DNA of 52,716 nucleotides from Actinomyces graevenitzii C83 (GTDB lineage: Bacteria > Actinomycetota > Actinomycetes > Actinomycetales > Actinomycetaceae), in NCBI RefSeq assembly GCF_000239695.1, contig NZ_JH470338.1, forward strand, positions 750,385 through 803,100. The letters are read 5' to 3'. Of the stretch, positions 45,201 to 52,293 are shown piece after piece. Positions within the stretch are counted from its first letter, which is position 1, and each line of letters starts with the position of its first letter. A program made the position numbers and the translations under genes. The notes below the pieces were generated by a model that saw nothing but the letters and a program-made list of their open reading frames with translations, made no database searches and had not been told where the DNA came from.

Positions 45201-45646
45201 CCGTCACGGACAACACGCTGCTGGTCTCGCTGGAAAAGGCGCGGAACCAGGTGGAGGCTGAGGAAGCGGCACGCGGACGCGGTGCGGCGGAGCCCGGGGG
45301 AACGATCGCGAACGATTCCACGGGAGTCGGCGACTCAGGGAGTGGGCCTACCGGCCCGGTTGACAACACGAGGACGCACCCGGGTGACAATGCGGTCGCA
45401 CTGTCGCCGCAGCCCGGACCCCGGCGTTACTGGGCTTCCATCGAGCTGGAGGCCTCCGGTTTTAGCAAACAGTTGATCTCCATCAACACGGAGGTCCTGG
45501 ACCATCTGCGTACTGCCGGCGCTCGGCTGTCAGTACGTCTGGAGATTGAGGCCGAAGCAGATCAAGAATTTGATAGCTCCGTGCGGCGTACCGTGAGTGA
45601 AAACTCGGCAAACCTCCGATTCCGCAGCTACGGCTTCGATGAATGA
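42260..45646 (+). CDS. DUF499 ATPase with N-terminal Swt1/HEPN-like segment (defence-associated)
   Basis: The 1,128-residue protein is the third gene of the operon, with a strong AGGAGG before its ATG. Residues 1-110 look like a Swt1-type HEPN helical domain: RGFTLLSEGLFDLVDPVMTE and then VRNLWAHGE with Arg94 and His99 (Rx4H, the metal-free RNase motif). The P-loop ATPase follows: Walker A TNFGGGKTHS (Lys252) and Walker B LILIDEWVAY (Asp367, Glu368). Later come an acidic helical region, a Gly/Ser-rich linker (about 1000-1045), and a terminal beta-rich domain ending RFRSYGFDE. An insertion-sequence remnant begins at the stop codon, but the C-terminus appears complete. Confidence 0.87.
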   Translation: MALTNRERIDRGFTLLSEGLFDLVDPVMTEVFGSEDWPTRMAEVDARKQGGRAWKLTKSDPQVQLRAITEWGRSFAGVLSRFQQAYASELREVRNLWAHGEQFKSEQVLRALDTMGLLLRAANAPDSAADVEAIKQELQRTMLSKQAYSEYRRRTAVKLEAGEGLTAWRDLIRPHEEIMRGSFASAEFAADLHTVAIGENPNREYADPVAFFQRTYLTEGLTDLLGRALRRISGQAGASPVVNLQTNFGGGKTHSMLALYHLFSGVHAARLPQSIQDIIDHSGVGTEVFDTLAVRRVAIVGTSLSPASGSRKEDGTQVNTIWGELAWQLGGREAYDMIAADDAAGTSPGDGIRLLLERYGPVLILIDEWVAYARQLVDRDVPAGDFETQFSFAQSLAEAVAAVDGCMLLVSIPASDAAEVEEQANDLEVGGRNGRLALGRLLNVIGRVADQWRPSTKNESFEIVRRRVFQDVAPEAHGRIAMIAKAYVRLYRDNPGAFPKEAATSDYEQRIRDSYPLHPELFDRLYDDWSSLDRFQRTRGVLNLVSDIVYELWRADDRSALIQPGSVLASASRINPDLTQYLPDSWKAIIDSDIDGPDSTPAAIDSDRPNLGHRLITQRLARTVFFGSAPRSGAKAKGLDKKNVWLGTAVPGDAIGNFPTALEQLSQRSIHFYEENGQYWFDTQASVQKTANEYAEQLREDTETVYAEVQRRLQREFASQHGDFAAVHVAPENGADVPDTMDTRLVVVHPRHTWRKNDHDKSSAHVWITRTLTGQRAQRMFKNTLVFVAADYDTIDRLEAATRQYLGWRRVSDSADSLDLSAQQLRQAKEKTDQTDALVAALLREAYVWVVCPVQDDPRAPLALSASKITGTGQIATAISEKLRREEALIPDLDASYLDHVLSQELNAVWERDGDVNVKTLWEWFTKFPYMLRLKNRQVLDDAVSGALLSLSPTFAVAKGKNSEGSYVGLVIPPDNSAHFTVTDNTLLVSLEKARNQVEAEEAARGRGAAEPGGTIANDSTGVGDSGSGPTGPVDNTRTHPGDNAVALSPQPGPRRYWASIELEASGFSKQLISINTEVLDHLRTAGARLSVRLEIEAEADQEFDSSVRRTVSENSANLRFRSYGFDE

Positions 45647-45647
45647 T

Positions 45648-45748
45648 CCCGAAGCAAACGATCATGCCTCAACCGCAGATCCACAGACATGAAAAGCCTC
45701 CCATTCCCTAGACTTCAATTTCGATGTCCAAGAAACGGGAGGCAGATC
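45648..45748 (-). mobile_element. Terminal remnant of an IS3-family element
   Basis: About 100 bases match 26703-26808, the end of the complete element, with only a handful of mismatches. They include the terminal repeat and the first codons of orfA (MSVDLRLRHDRLLR). The remainder of the element is absent. It lies between the ATPase gene and the complete fumC. The sequence differs enough from the resident copy that it came from a separate copy, probably with the donor DNA. Confidence 0.9.
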
Positions 45749-45790
45749 AGGTCCAAACCGGGGCATAAATGCGAGTAATACCTAGTAGGC

Positions 45791-46639
45791 TTACTTGTCA
45801 GCGGCGCTGGGGTGTGTCATGTCGGCGGGCACAACCCAAGCGTCAAACTCGGCGTCGGTTAGGAAACCTAGCTCCAGAGCGGACTCGCGCAGCGAGATGC
45901 CCTTGTGGTGAGCGTTCTTGGCGATCTTGGAAGCCTTGTCGTAGCCAATGTGACGGTTAAGCGCGGTCACCTGCATCAGGTTGATGTCCAGGTTGTGCTT
46001 GATCTTGGCGTAGTTGGGCTCAATGCCGTAGGCGCAGTGCACGTCGAAGGAGACGCAAGCGTCGCCTAGCAGGCGGATGGACTCCAGTACGTTCCAGGCC
46101 ATAACCGGCTTGAACACGTTGAGCTGGAAGTTACCCTGAGAGCCAGCGAAACCAACGGCGGCGTCGTTACCAAATACCTGCACGGCCACCATAGTCATAG
46201 CCTCACATTGGGTGGGGTTGACCTTACCGGGCATGATGGAGGAGCCGGGCTCGTTTTCGGGGATGATCAGCTCGCCGATACCGTTACGCGGGCCGGAGGC
46301 GTACCAGCGCACGTCGTTGGCGATCTTCATCAGGGCGTCACCAAGCACACGCAGGGAGCCAGAGACCAGCACCAGGGCGTCGTGGGCGCTTAGAGCGGCG
46401 AATAGGTTGTCGGCCTGCTTGAACTCGATACCGGTTTCTTCACTGATCTTCTTAGCGGTCAGCGCGCCGAAGTCGGGGTGGGCGTTGAGGCCGGTGCCCA
46501 CAGCGGTACCACCGATGGCCAGTTCGCGAGCGCGCGAGTCGGCGTAGCGGATGCCGTCTAGGGCGAAGTCAATCTGGGCAACCCAACCGGAAATTACCTG
46601 CCCTAGGGTGATGGGGGTGGCATCCTGCAGGTGGGTGCG
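45791..46639 (-). repeat. Right direct repeat (fumC 3' part)
   Basis: This is the partner of the left repeat at 34043-34888. Being a direct repeat of more than 800 bases, it allows loss of the island by recombination between copies. Confidence 0.9.
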
Positions 46640-47194
46640 ACCCACCATGACCACGTCGGCGTATTCCTTAGCCTTGGCGTCTAGGGTGTCGCGCAGCTGG
46701 GTGACCTTGGGGTACATCTCCTGCAGCTCGCTGACCACAGCGATGTGCATGGCGGTGGGGAAAGTGTCGTTGGAGGACTGGCCACGGTTGACGTGGTCGT
46801 TGGGGTGCACCGGAGTCTTGGTGCCCATCTGCCCACCGGCCAGCTCAATGGCGCGGTTGGAGATGACCTCGTTGGCGTTCATGTTGGACTGGGTGCCAGA
46901 GCCGGTCTGGAACACTACTAGCGGGAATTCGTCATCCAGCTTGCCGGAGATAACCTCGTCGCCGGCCTTGGCGATTAGGTCTGCGATGTCCTGGGGTAGT
47001 TCGCCTAGTTCAGCGTTGGCTAGGGCGGCGGACTTCTTTAGTACCCCTAGGGCCTTAACCATGGGACGGCCCCACACGAAGGTGTTGCGACCAATGTCGA
47101 AGTTGTGCAGGCTGCGCTCGGTCTGCGCGCCCCAGTAGTGGTCGGCGGGAACTTCAATGGTCCCCATGGAGTCGGACTCGGTACGTGTACTCAC
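45791..47194 (-). CDS. fumC: Fumarate hydratase class II
   Basis: This 467-residue enzyme interconverts fumarate and malate. It is the complete copy. Motifs include [45 protein letters not shown], and the signature [15 protein letters not shown] with the catalytic Ser. The start at 47194 gives [31 protein letters not shown]-like GAAGGAGCAAAC lies before it. The last ~195 bases differ from the left copy and end AADK instead of AAK, and downstream lies foreign DNA, so this gene probably has a recombinant 3' end. Function should be retained. Confidence 0.96.
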   Translation of the reverse strand: MSTRTESDSMGTIEVPADHYWGAQTERSLHNFDIGRNTFVWGRPMVKALGVLKKSAALANAELGELPQDIADLIAKAGDEVISGKLDDEFPLVVFQTGSGTQSNMNANEVISNRAIELAGGQMGTKTPVHPNDHVNRGQSSNDTFPTAMHIAVVSELQEMYPKVTQLRDTLDAKAKEYADVVMVGRTHLQDATPITLGQVISGWVAQIDFALDGIRYADSRARELAIGGTAVGTGLNAHPDFGALTAKKISEETGIEFKQADNLFAALSAHDALVLVSGSLRVLGDALMKIANDVRWYASGPRNGIGELIIPENEPGSSIMPGKVNPTQCEAMTMVAVQVFGNDAAVGFAGSQGNFQLNVFKPVMAWNVLESIRLLGDACVSFDVHCAYGIEPNYAKIKHNLDINLMQVTALNRHIGYDKASKIAKNAHHKGISLRESALELGFLTDAEFDAWVVPADMTHPSAADK

Positions 47195-47414
47195 GTTTGC
47201 TCCTTCATCGCAGTTATCCGTTAACGCAGCTAAGCCTATCCCAGCTGGAGAGCATGAAATAGCACCTTGGCCCCATTAGTGCAGCTTTTCGCCAATAGTT
47301 AGGTCATATGCGCGTCTGGACGACGACGACGCCGCTTTGGCACTGATACTTGCGCTGGCACAAGGCTTTGCACCATCGTTTTCAACACTGGCCTAAGAAA
47401 CGTTTAACGTGAAA

Positions 47415-48362
47415 CTAGCTTGCGTTGGCGCTTTGGGTGGCCAGCCAGGCTTTAGCGATGTCGCGGGCAGAGCGTTGCAGCTTGGTTGATTGGTGGTTCA
47501 TTTCAATCAGTGCACGTGAAGTTAACATCGCACTGATGCGGTTAATCTCAGTGCCAGCGCGCTCATCTATACGCTCAGAAATAACCGGCACTACCTGGGA
47601 GGCGAGGAATAGACTCTTGGGGTCAGCCAGGACCACCAGGTCAGAGCCGGCTAAAACCGGATCTGAGGAGTAGATGTCGGCAAGCTGAATGGAGTTATCG
47701 CGTAGTGCCTTAACGGTGAGCGCACCACCGGAATCCTCGATTGGCGAGAATTTAGCGTTAACTCCGTAGATACTTTTGAGCCCTTTGGGCCCATAGGGGC
47801 GGGTCTCTAGCTCTGAGTTACCTCCTAGCACCAAGTTTGGCACTGCGCGCAGGTCACCAATCTGTTTTAGGTTGTAACGCTTCGCTAGTTTGGCGCTAAC
47901 CACATATGAGTCTTGGTCACTAGCGGGAGCTTGGTTAAGGATCCGCAAACCATCAGGTAAAACTTCACGCAGTTGGTTGTAAACTGCCTGCGACGCCGTC
48001 ACGGTAGCTTTCGGGTTTAAAAACTGCAGCAGGTTACCGGTGTAGTCCGGTAGCAGATCAATGGCGCCAGCTTTAAGCTCAGGCATGTAGATTTCTCGCT
48101 GACCAATACGCATTTGGCGGTCAATTTTGTAGCCTAGCTTTTCTAGGCCCTGGGCGTAGATCTCGGCAATGATCTCGTTGGAGTAGTAGTCCTGGCTGCC
48201 TATCACCAAAGTATTAGTGTCCCCAGCGGATCCGGCCAGGCTCTGCTCGGTGCCACAGCCGCCCACTAAAGTGCCAATCCCGGCCAATGCTCCGGTTAAA
48301 ACCGTGCGACGAGTAGCCATATAAGTGGCGGCATGTGCCCGACTAAGTTTGTGCGTTTTCAT
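47415..48362 (-). CDS. Osmoprotectant ABC transporter substrate-binding lipoprotein
   Basis: The 315-residue protein binds a quaternary amine such as glycine betaine, choline or carnitine. The N-terminus carries twin arginines (ATRRTVLTG) and a lipobox LVGGC (Cys36), so it may be exported by Tat and lipid-anchored. The OpuAC-type domain starts at NTLVIGSQDYYSNEIIAEIYAQ. PELKAGAIDLLPDYTGNLL is the typical OpuCC stretch, and IQLADIYSSDPVL follows later. A second in-frame ATG (Met15) just before the twin arginines is an alternative start. It is the last gene of the operon, coupled by ATGA to the permease. Confidence 0.9.
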   Translation of the reverse strand: MKTHKLSRAHAATYMATRRTVLTGALAGIGTLVGGCGTEQSLAGSAGDTNTLVIGSQDYYSNEIIAEIYAQGLEKLGYKIDRQMRIGQREIYMPELKAGAIDLLPDYTGNLLQFLNPKATVTASQAVYNQLREVLPDGLRILNQAPASDQDSYVVSAKLAKRYNLKQIGDLRAVPNLVLGGNSELETRPYGPKGLKSIYGVNAKFSPIEDSGGALTVKALRDNSIQLADIYSSDPVLAGSDLVVLADPKSLFLASQVVPVISERIDERAGTEINRISAMLTSRALIEMNHQSTKLQRSARDIAKAWLATQSANAS

Positions 48363-49030
48363 TTACCCACCTTAGTTGCGCTTAGCTGTCTTTCAATGCG
48401 GTGTTGACACAGGCCGAGCAGCCAATCGACCAGCAAAGCTAGGGCCACTACCAGTATGGCGCCGGCAATCATTTGCGGATAGTTGCGGGTTTTCAGGCCT
48501 AAGTAAAGCAGACGCCCCAGCCCATAGTTGGCGGTATAGGCAGCTAATGTGGCGGTAGCTATCACCTGCAAACTAGCGCTGCGCAGGCCTGCAACCAGCA
48601 AGGGCTGAGCCAGGGGAAGTTCGATTTGGCTAAGAATTTCACTTTCTTTCATACCCAGAGCCCGCGCAGCATCCACTACGCTAGGTGGCGCCCCGGCTAC
48701 GCCACTGTAGGCTCCAGCTAGCAAAGGTGGAATCGCTAAAGCAACTAGCGCCAACACTGGCGCCGGCAGGCCAATACCGATCCAAAGCCCAAACAGGGTC
48801 AGTAAACCCAGCGTAGGTATCGCCCGCACCGCGCCGGTTAGATTAATCAGCCATTTACCTCGCCCGCTGTGACCAATATAGATCCCCAGCGGCAGCGCAA
48901 TCACCGCACTGATTACTAGCACTAGGGCGCTAACTCCTAAATGCTGTACCAGGCGCCAAGCAATACCGCGTTGACCTAGCCAATTGGCGCCGTCGGCAAT
49001 CCACGTAGCAGCCGCAAGAATTAAGCTCAT
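48359..49030 (-). CDS. Osmoprotectant ABC transporter permease
   Basis: This 223-residue membrane protein has about five hydrophobic segments and the permease loop ARALGMKESEILSQIELPLAQPLLVAGLR (EAA type). The ATG at 49030 overlaps the preceding stop (ATGA), so the slightly longer frame to 49042 is less likely. It forms a pair with the next permease. The domain order and size match OpuCB/OpuCD. Confidence 0.9.
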   Translation of the reverse strand: MSLILAAATWIADGANWLGQRGIAWRLVQHLGVSALVLVISAVIALPLGIYIGHSGRGKWLINLTGAVRAIPTLGLLTLFGLWIGIGLPAPVLALVALAIPPLLAGAYSGVAGAPPSVVDAARALGMKESEILSQIELPLAQPLLVAGLRSASLQVIATATLAAYTANYGLGRLLYLGLKTRNYPQMIAGAILVVALALLVDWLLGLCQHRIERQLSATKVGK

Positions 49031-49656
49031 GCGCGCCTCCAACCGCTAAGCAACCAGTGAGCTAAAGCCACTAACCCATCTAGTAGCAAAGCCAAAATAA
49101 TCGTAACTACCAAACCGGTGATCACCTCAGCGCTGATACCACGTTGGAAACCATCAGTAAGCAAAGTACCCAGGCTTGAAATACCAATGAACGCTGCCAC
49201 CGTAACCAAAGAGATAGTGGAAGTAACCAGTACCCGCGCGGCACTAGCAATCACCGCCAAAGCCAGCGGCAACTCGATTTGCCACCAGCGGCGCAAACGC
49301 CCATAGCCACAGGCATCAGCACTTAACAACACTTGTTCAGGCAGGCCACTAAAAGCTTGCACACAGGGGCCAGCCATAATGGCTACCCCGTAAATGCTCA
49401 GCACAATCACCATATTGAGGCTAGAGCGCAGTGGGGTACCAATAATGACCGGCACCAAAATAAGTAAGGCCAGTGAAGGCAGCGCATACATTGCTCCAAC
49501 TACACTGACCAGGCCCCGACCAAAAGCAGAGTTAACCGCCGCCCGCCCTAGTGGAATGGAGATAACTAAGGCGACAACAATCGCGCTTACAGCAATAACT
49601 AGATGCTGCCCAAGCAGCTCCAGCACCCAGGCGTAGTTATGAATCAGCCAGTTCAT
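49027..49656 (-). CDS. Osmoprotectant ABC transporter permease
   Basis: This 209-residue permease has five or six membrane segments and the loop SADACGYGRLRRWWQIELPLALAVIASAARV that contacts the ATPase. The start overlaps the ATPase stop (ATGA), and its stop overlaps the next permease. With the two permeases different in sequence, the transporter should be a heterodimer in the membrane. Confidence 0.9.
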   Translation of the reverse strand: MNWLIHNYAWVLELLGQHLVIAVSAIVVALVISIPLGRAAVNSAFGRGLVSVVGAMYALPSLALLILVPVIIGTPLRSSLNMVIVLSIYGVAIMAGPCVQAFSGLPEQVLLSADACGYGRLRRWWQIELPLALAVIASAARVLVTSTISLVTVAAFIGISSLGTLLTDGFQRGISAEVITGLVVTIILALLLDGLVALAHWLLSGWRRA

Positions 49657-50483
49657 GGGCGCGCCTTGGTCTGTGAGCTGGCTGCTAGTTTGCCTACCGG
49701 GACCCCGAGCAAGTCAGTAACTAGACCCGCCTCGTCCACCTGCAATCTACGCGCGGCCTGGGAGCGGCCAATAAAGTCGGACACAAACTGGTTTGCGCTT
49801 TGGTTTAGTAGCGTGCGGGCGTCGCCTGCCTGTGCGATTTTAGCGCCAGTTTCTAGCACCACTATCTGGTCACCTAGCTTGAAGGCTTCGTCAACGTCGT
49901 GAGTAACCAGCAAAATGGTGGTACCTACTTGATCACGCAGCCAAGCCACCTGCTCTTGCAGCTGGGTGCGCACAATTGGATCTAACGCCCCAAAAGGCTC
50001 ATCCATCAGTAGGATATCCGTTTTGTTAGCCAGGGCTCTGGCTACCCCTACGCGCTGGCGTTGGCCACCAGAGAGCTGCGCTGGGAAACGGCTAGCATAG
50101 TCGCTTTCAAGCCCAACCAGTTCAAGTAGTTCCAGGGCACGCCGGCGGGCTTTAGCGCGGCTGACACCTTCTAGCAGTGGTACCGTGGCAATGTTTTCTA
50201 GCACATTACGGTGGGGAAACAGGCCACCGTCTTGGATTACATAACCGATCGAGCGCCGTAGTTTCACTGGGTCACTTTCAGCTACATTCTTACCGCGTAC
50301 CCATACTTTGCCGCTGGTGGGCCTAACCATGGCGTTTACCATGCGCAGTAGTGAGGTTTTACCGCAGCCTGAGGTGCCCAGCAGCACTGTAGTTGAGTGG
50401 TGTTTAACTTCTAGGGAGAAGTTTTTTACTGCAAAAGTAACGCCCTTGTCATAGCTTTTGCTGACATTTTCAAAACGAATCAT
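49653..50483 (-). CDS. Osmoprotectant ABC transporter ATP-binding protein
   Basis: This 276-residue ATPase of the OpuCA/ProV type has Walker A LGTSGCGKTSLLRMVN, signature LSGGQRQRVGVARAL, Walker B ILLMDEPFGALDP and the switch His in LLVTHDVDEAF. The C-terminal ~40 residues are too short for the paired CBS domains that sense ionic strength in many OpuA/OpuC ATPases, so gating must differ. It is the first gene of the four-gene operon, following the terminator of the initiator tRNA. Confidence 0.93.
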   Translation of the reverse strand: MIRFENVSKSYDKGVTFAVKNFSLEVKHHSTTVLLGTSGCGKTSLLRMVNAMVRPTSGKVWVRGKNVAESDPVKLRRSIGYVIQDGGLFPHRNVLENIATVPLLEGVSRAKARRRALELLELVGLESDYASRFPAQLSGGQRQRVGVARALANKTDILLMDEPFGALDPIVRTQLQEQVAWLRDQVGTTILLVTHDVDEAFKLGDQIVVLETGAKIAQAGDARTLLNQSANQFVSDFIGRSQAARRLQVDEAGLVTDLLGVPVGKLAASSQTKARP

Positions 50484-50501
50484 GGGGCCTCGCTTTGGTG
50501 T

Positions 50502-50528
50502 AAAAAAGACCCAAGGCTAAGCCTTGGG
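50502..50528 (-). terminator. Terminator after initiator tRNA
   Basis: Nine-base perfect arms (50510-50518, 50520-50528) are followed on the minus strand by TCTTTTTTA. It ends the tRNA transcript just before the opuC-type operon. Confidence 0.88.
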
Positions 50529-50536
50529 CCAACTCG

Positions 50537-50610
50537 TAGCGGGGACAGGATTCGAACCTGCGACCTCCGGGTTATGAGCCCGGCGAGCTACCGAACTGCT
50601 CCACCCCGCG
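50537..50610 (-). tRNA. Initiator tRNA-fMet (anticodon CAT)
   Basis: The 74-base minus-strand cloverleaf starts CGCGGGG and ends CCCCGCTA. The first pair is mismatched (C1/T72) and the anticodon stem ends in three G-C pairs next to the CTCATAA loop; both are hallmarks of the initiator. CCA is not encoded. Confidence 0.93.
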
Positions 50611-50730
50611 TCGGTGAAATAAACATTACTAGCCAAGCAGGCACTATGCAAGCCGGCAAGGCATGGCCTTACTCACCCGATGGTAAGGAAGGTCATATTT
50701 TACGCTATTTTTAGCGGTAACTCCAGTAAA

Positions 50731-50769
50731 AATGGTGGATTGACGCGGGTTTTGCGTCAATCCACCATT
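50731..50769 (-). terminator. Terminator after the Gly/Ser-rich membrane protein gene
   Basis: Perfect 16-base arms (50731-50746, 50754-50769) with a 7-base loop are followed on the minus strand by a T5 run. It lies 5 bases beyond the stop. Confidence 0.9.
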
Positions 50770-50773
50770 AAGT

Positions 50774-51937
50774 TCAGTCTTGTCCTACTGTGTCACCATT
50801 ACCGTCACCGGGCTGGCCAGGGTCTGGGCTGGGGCTTTCACCGCCGCCGTCGCCACCACCGGTGGGAGCCGGTTCAGGCACTACCGGCTGTGGGGAGGTT
50901 ACCGGGTCAGGGTGCACCGTGGGCACCACAATCGGTTCAGAGGGAGCCTGGGGCGCCGTCGTAGCTGAGCCGCCACCGTTACCAGAGTCGTTATTAGACC
51001 CTCCCCCGGAACCGCCATTGCCAGAGCCGTTGCCCGAGCCACTACCGTTACCAGAGCCGTTATTAGACCCGCCGCCAGAGCCCCCAGAGCCCGAGTTGTT
51101 GCTCGAACCACCGGGCTTACTGGCGGAGCCGTTAGAGCCAGTTCCGGAAGAAGAGTTACCGGAGTTGCTACCGCTCTTACTGGTAGTGGTCTTGATGTGC
51201 GAGGTGGGCTGCGCGGCCGGAGCTACGCTAGCTGCCTGCTGACGCTCCTTGCGGGCCTCACGGCGACTTTCGCGAGCCGCTACAGCCTGGCGCTCTTCCT
51301 CGGTTAGGTCTTCAGTGTTGGCTCCTGCACCCAGGCCTACGCTGTTTAGCACCGCGTCATGAGCTGCCGCCAAGGCATCAAAGGACTTGTCGATACGGCT
51401 AGCTGAAGCGCTGACCTTATTGCAGTCAGTGCCGTCATATACCGTCAGCCGCCGCGACTTCTCAATTTCTTGTTCTAATGACTTAATGAGTTTTTCGTCG
51501 ACTTTGTCGCGCTGACGCTTAACCGTATTTTCAGCATCCTTAATTTCATTCACCAAGGAGCTGTAGGCCGCCAGCTGCTGCGGAGAGTTAGGACACTGGG
51601 TGGCCACCGCATTAACTTTAGCTAGGTTGCCATCTAGATCCTGACCTCGGTTCATCGAGGCTACCCCGATGCCGCCAATAATCAGCAAAGCTGCTGCCGA
51701 AAGGGCACTAATGCCAGCAACTACATTGCGACGCACGCGAGCTTGCTCTTCAGCCCGTTTAACAGCACCCGCCTGCGAAGCAGTCTCAGATTCAGTCTCA
51801 GCTGCCTGGGCGAGAGTGTCTTCCTGGGTAGCCTGGGCATCTTCACTGCGCGCTGCTGTAGTGTCAGCGCCGGCACCACTGGCGAGCTGACTCATATCAA
51901 TAGGTTCAGTAATAGATTCTTCCAAAGCATTCTCCAA
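50774..51937 (-). CDS. Membrane-anchored protein with Gly/Ser/Asn-rich tail, function unknown
   Basis: I do not recognise a family. The 387 residues fall into clear parts. An acidic, Ala-rich cytoplasmic N-terminus (1-70) ends in basic residues, followed by one membrane segment (about 71-94). A helical, likely coiled-coil extracellular domain (about 95-205) has two Cys (CPNS and DCNK) that may pair. A basic stretch (RESRREARKERQQ) follows, then a low-complexity region of GSGNGSGNGG-type repeats (about 245-320), and a Pro-rich end. No sortase motif is seen. The layout suggests a cell-wall-spanning or adhesive protein exposed through its flexible tail. Confidence 0.75.
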   Translation of the reverse strand: MENALEESITEPIDMSQLASGAGADTTAARSEDAQATQEDTLAQAAETESETASQAGAVKRAEEQARVRRNVVAGISALSAAALLIIGGIGVASMNRGQDLDGNLAKVNAVATQCPNSPQQLAAYSSLVNEIKDAENTVKRQRDKVDEKLIKSLEQEIEKSRRLTVYDGTDCNKVSASASRIDKSFDALAAAHDAVLNSVGLGAGANTEDLTEEERQAVAARESRREARKERQQAASVAPAAQPTSHIKTTTSKSGSNSGNSSSGTGSNGSASKPGGSSNNSGSGGSGGGSNNGSGNGSGSGNGSGNGGSGGGSNNDSGNGGGSATTAPQAPSEPIVVPTVHPDPVTSPQPVVPEPAPTGGGDGGGESPSPDPGQPGDGNGDTVGQD

Positions 51938-52293
51938 TCCAACGCAAGGTTAACACGCCGTTGAAAAAGATTTCAGGATATTTGACTCACAAATTCTTTT
52001 AATCAGTAGTAACCAACTACTAGTTAGAATGATTAGTAATTTAATACTTACAATTAACCATGATGTTACTTAACATTCAGGCTAGTTTTAGAGTCTCTCC
52101 AGCACCCCAACATCATACTCCCAGCTGGGCATATGCTACATGGGGTTAAGTCCCCTAAGGCAGCATTTAAGTCATAGTTCACAGCTGCACTATGACGACC
52201 GACATATAACAAATAAAACTGTGGGCATCGTGACCACAATTCAAAATTAACCCGGCTTAAAGGGGTTAAAGGACAAAAAGAGTTGGTGGAGGG
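51938..52293. other. Gene-free AT-rich region
   Basis: These 356 bases upstream of the membrane protein gene are clearly more AT-rich than the flanks and contain no credible frame. The promoter of the membrane protein must lie here, but no convincing hexamer pair was found. The right part, from about 52240, probably includes the end of the neighbouring insertion sequence; its terminal repeat could not be identified. Confidence 0.5.

Larger units (their letters stand above)
34889..45748. mobile_element. Foreign defence island integrated at fumC
   Basis: This 10.8-kb block lies between two partial fumC copies. It holds a foreign fumC piece, truncated thyA, osmC, the three-gene helicase-methylase-ATPase operon and an insertion-sequence remnant. 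Its composition differs from the flanks: I count five CTAG words in 35.1-45.65 kb against seven in the single kilobase 33.0-34.04 kb. No integrase or att-like repeat is present. The structure fits integration by one crossover within fumC of a circular or repeated donor DNA. Confidence 0.8.

Noticed and set aside
35922..45646. DISARM or BREX system
   Set aside because: The helicase resembles DrmD, but drmA, drmB (DUF1998) and drmC are absent, as are brxC/pglZ. DUF1156 plus DUF499 fits the helicase-methylase-ATPase type better.
50990..51110. CRISPR-like or tandem repeat array
   Set aside because: The repeats are coding GSGNGS-type codons with no spacer structure. No CRISPR array was seen anywhere in the window.
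50899..51242. Frames antisense or alternative to the Gly/Ser-rich tail
   Set aside because: They are by-products of low-complexity sequence; no ribosome site or independent support.
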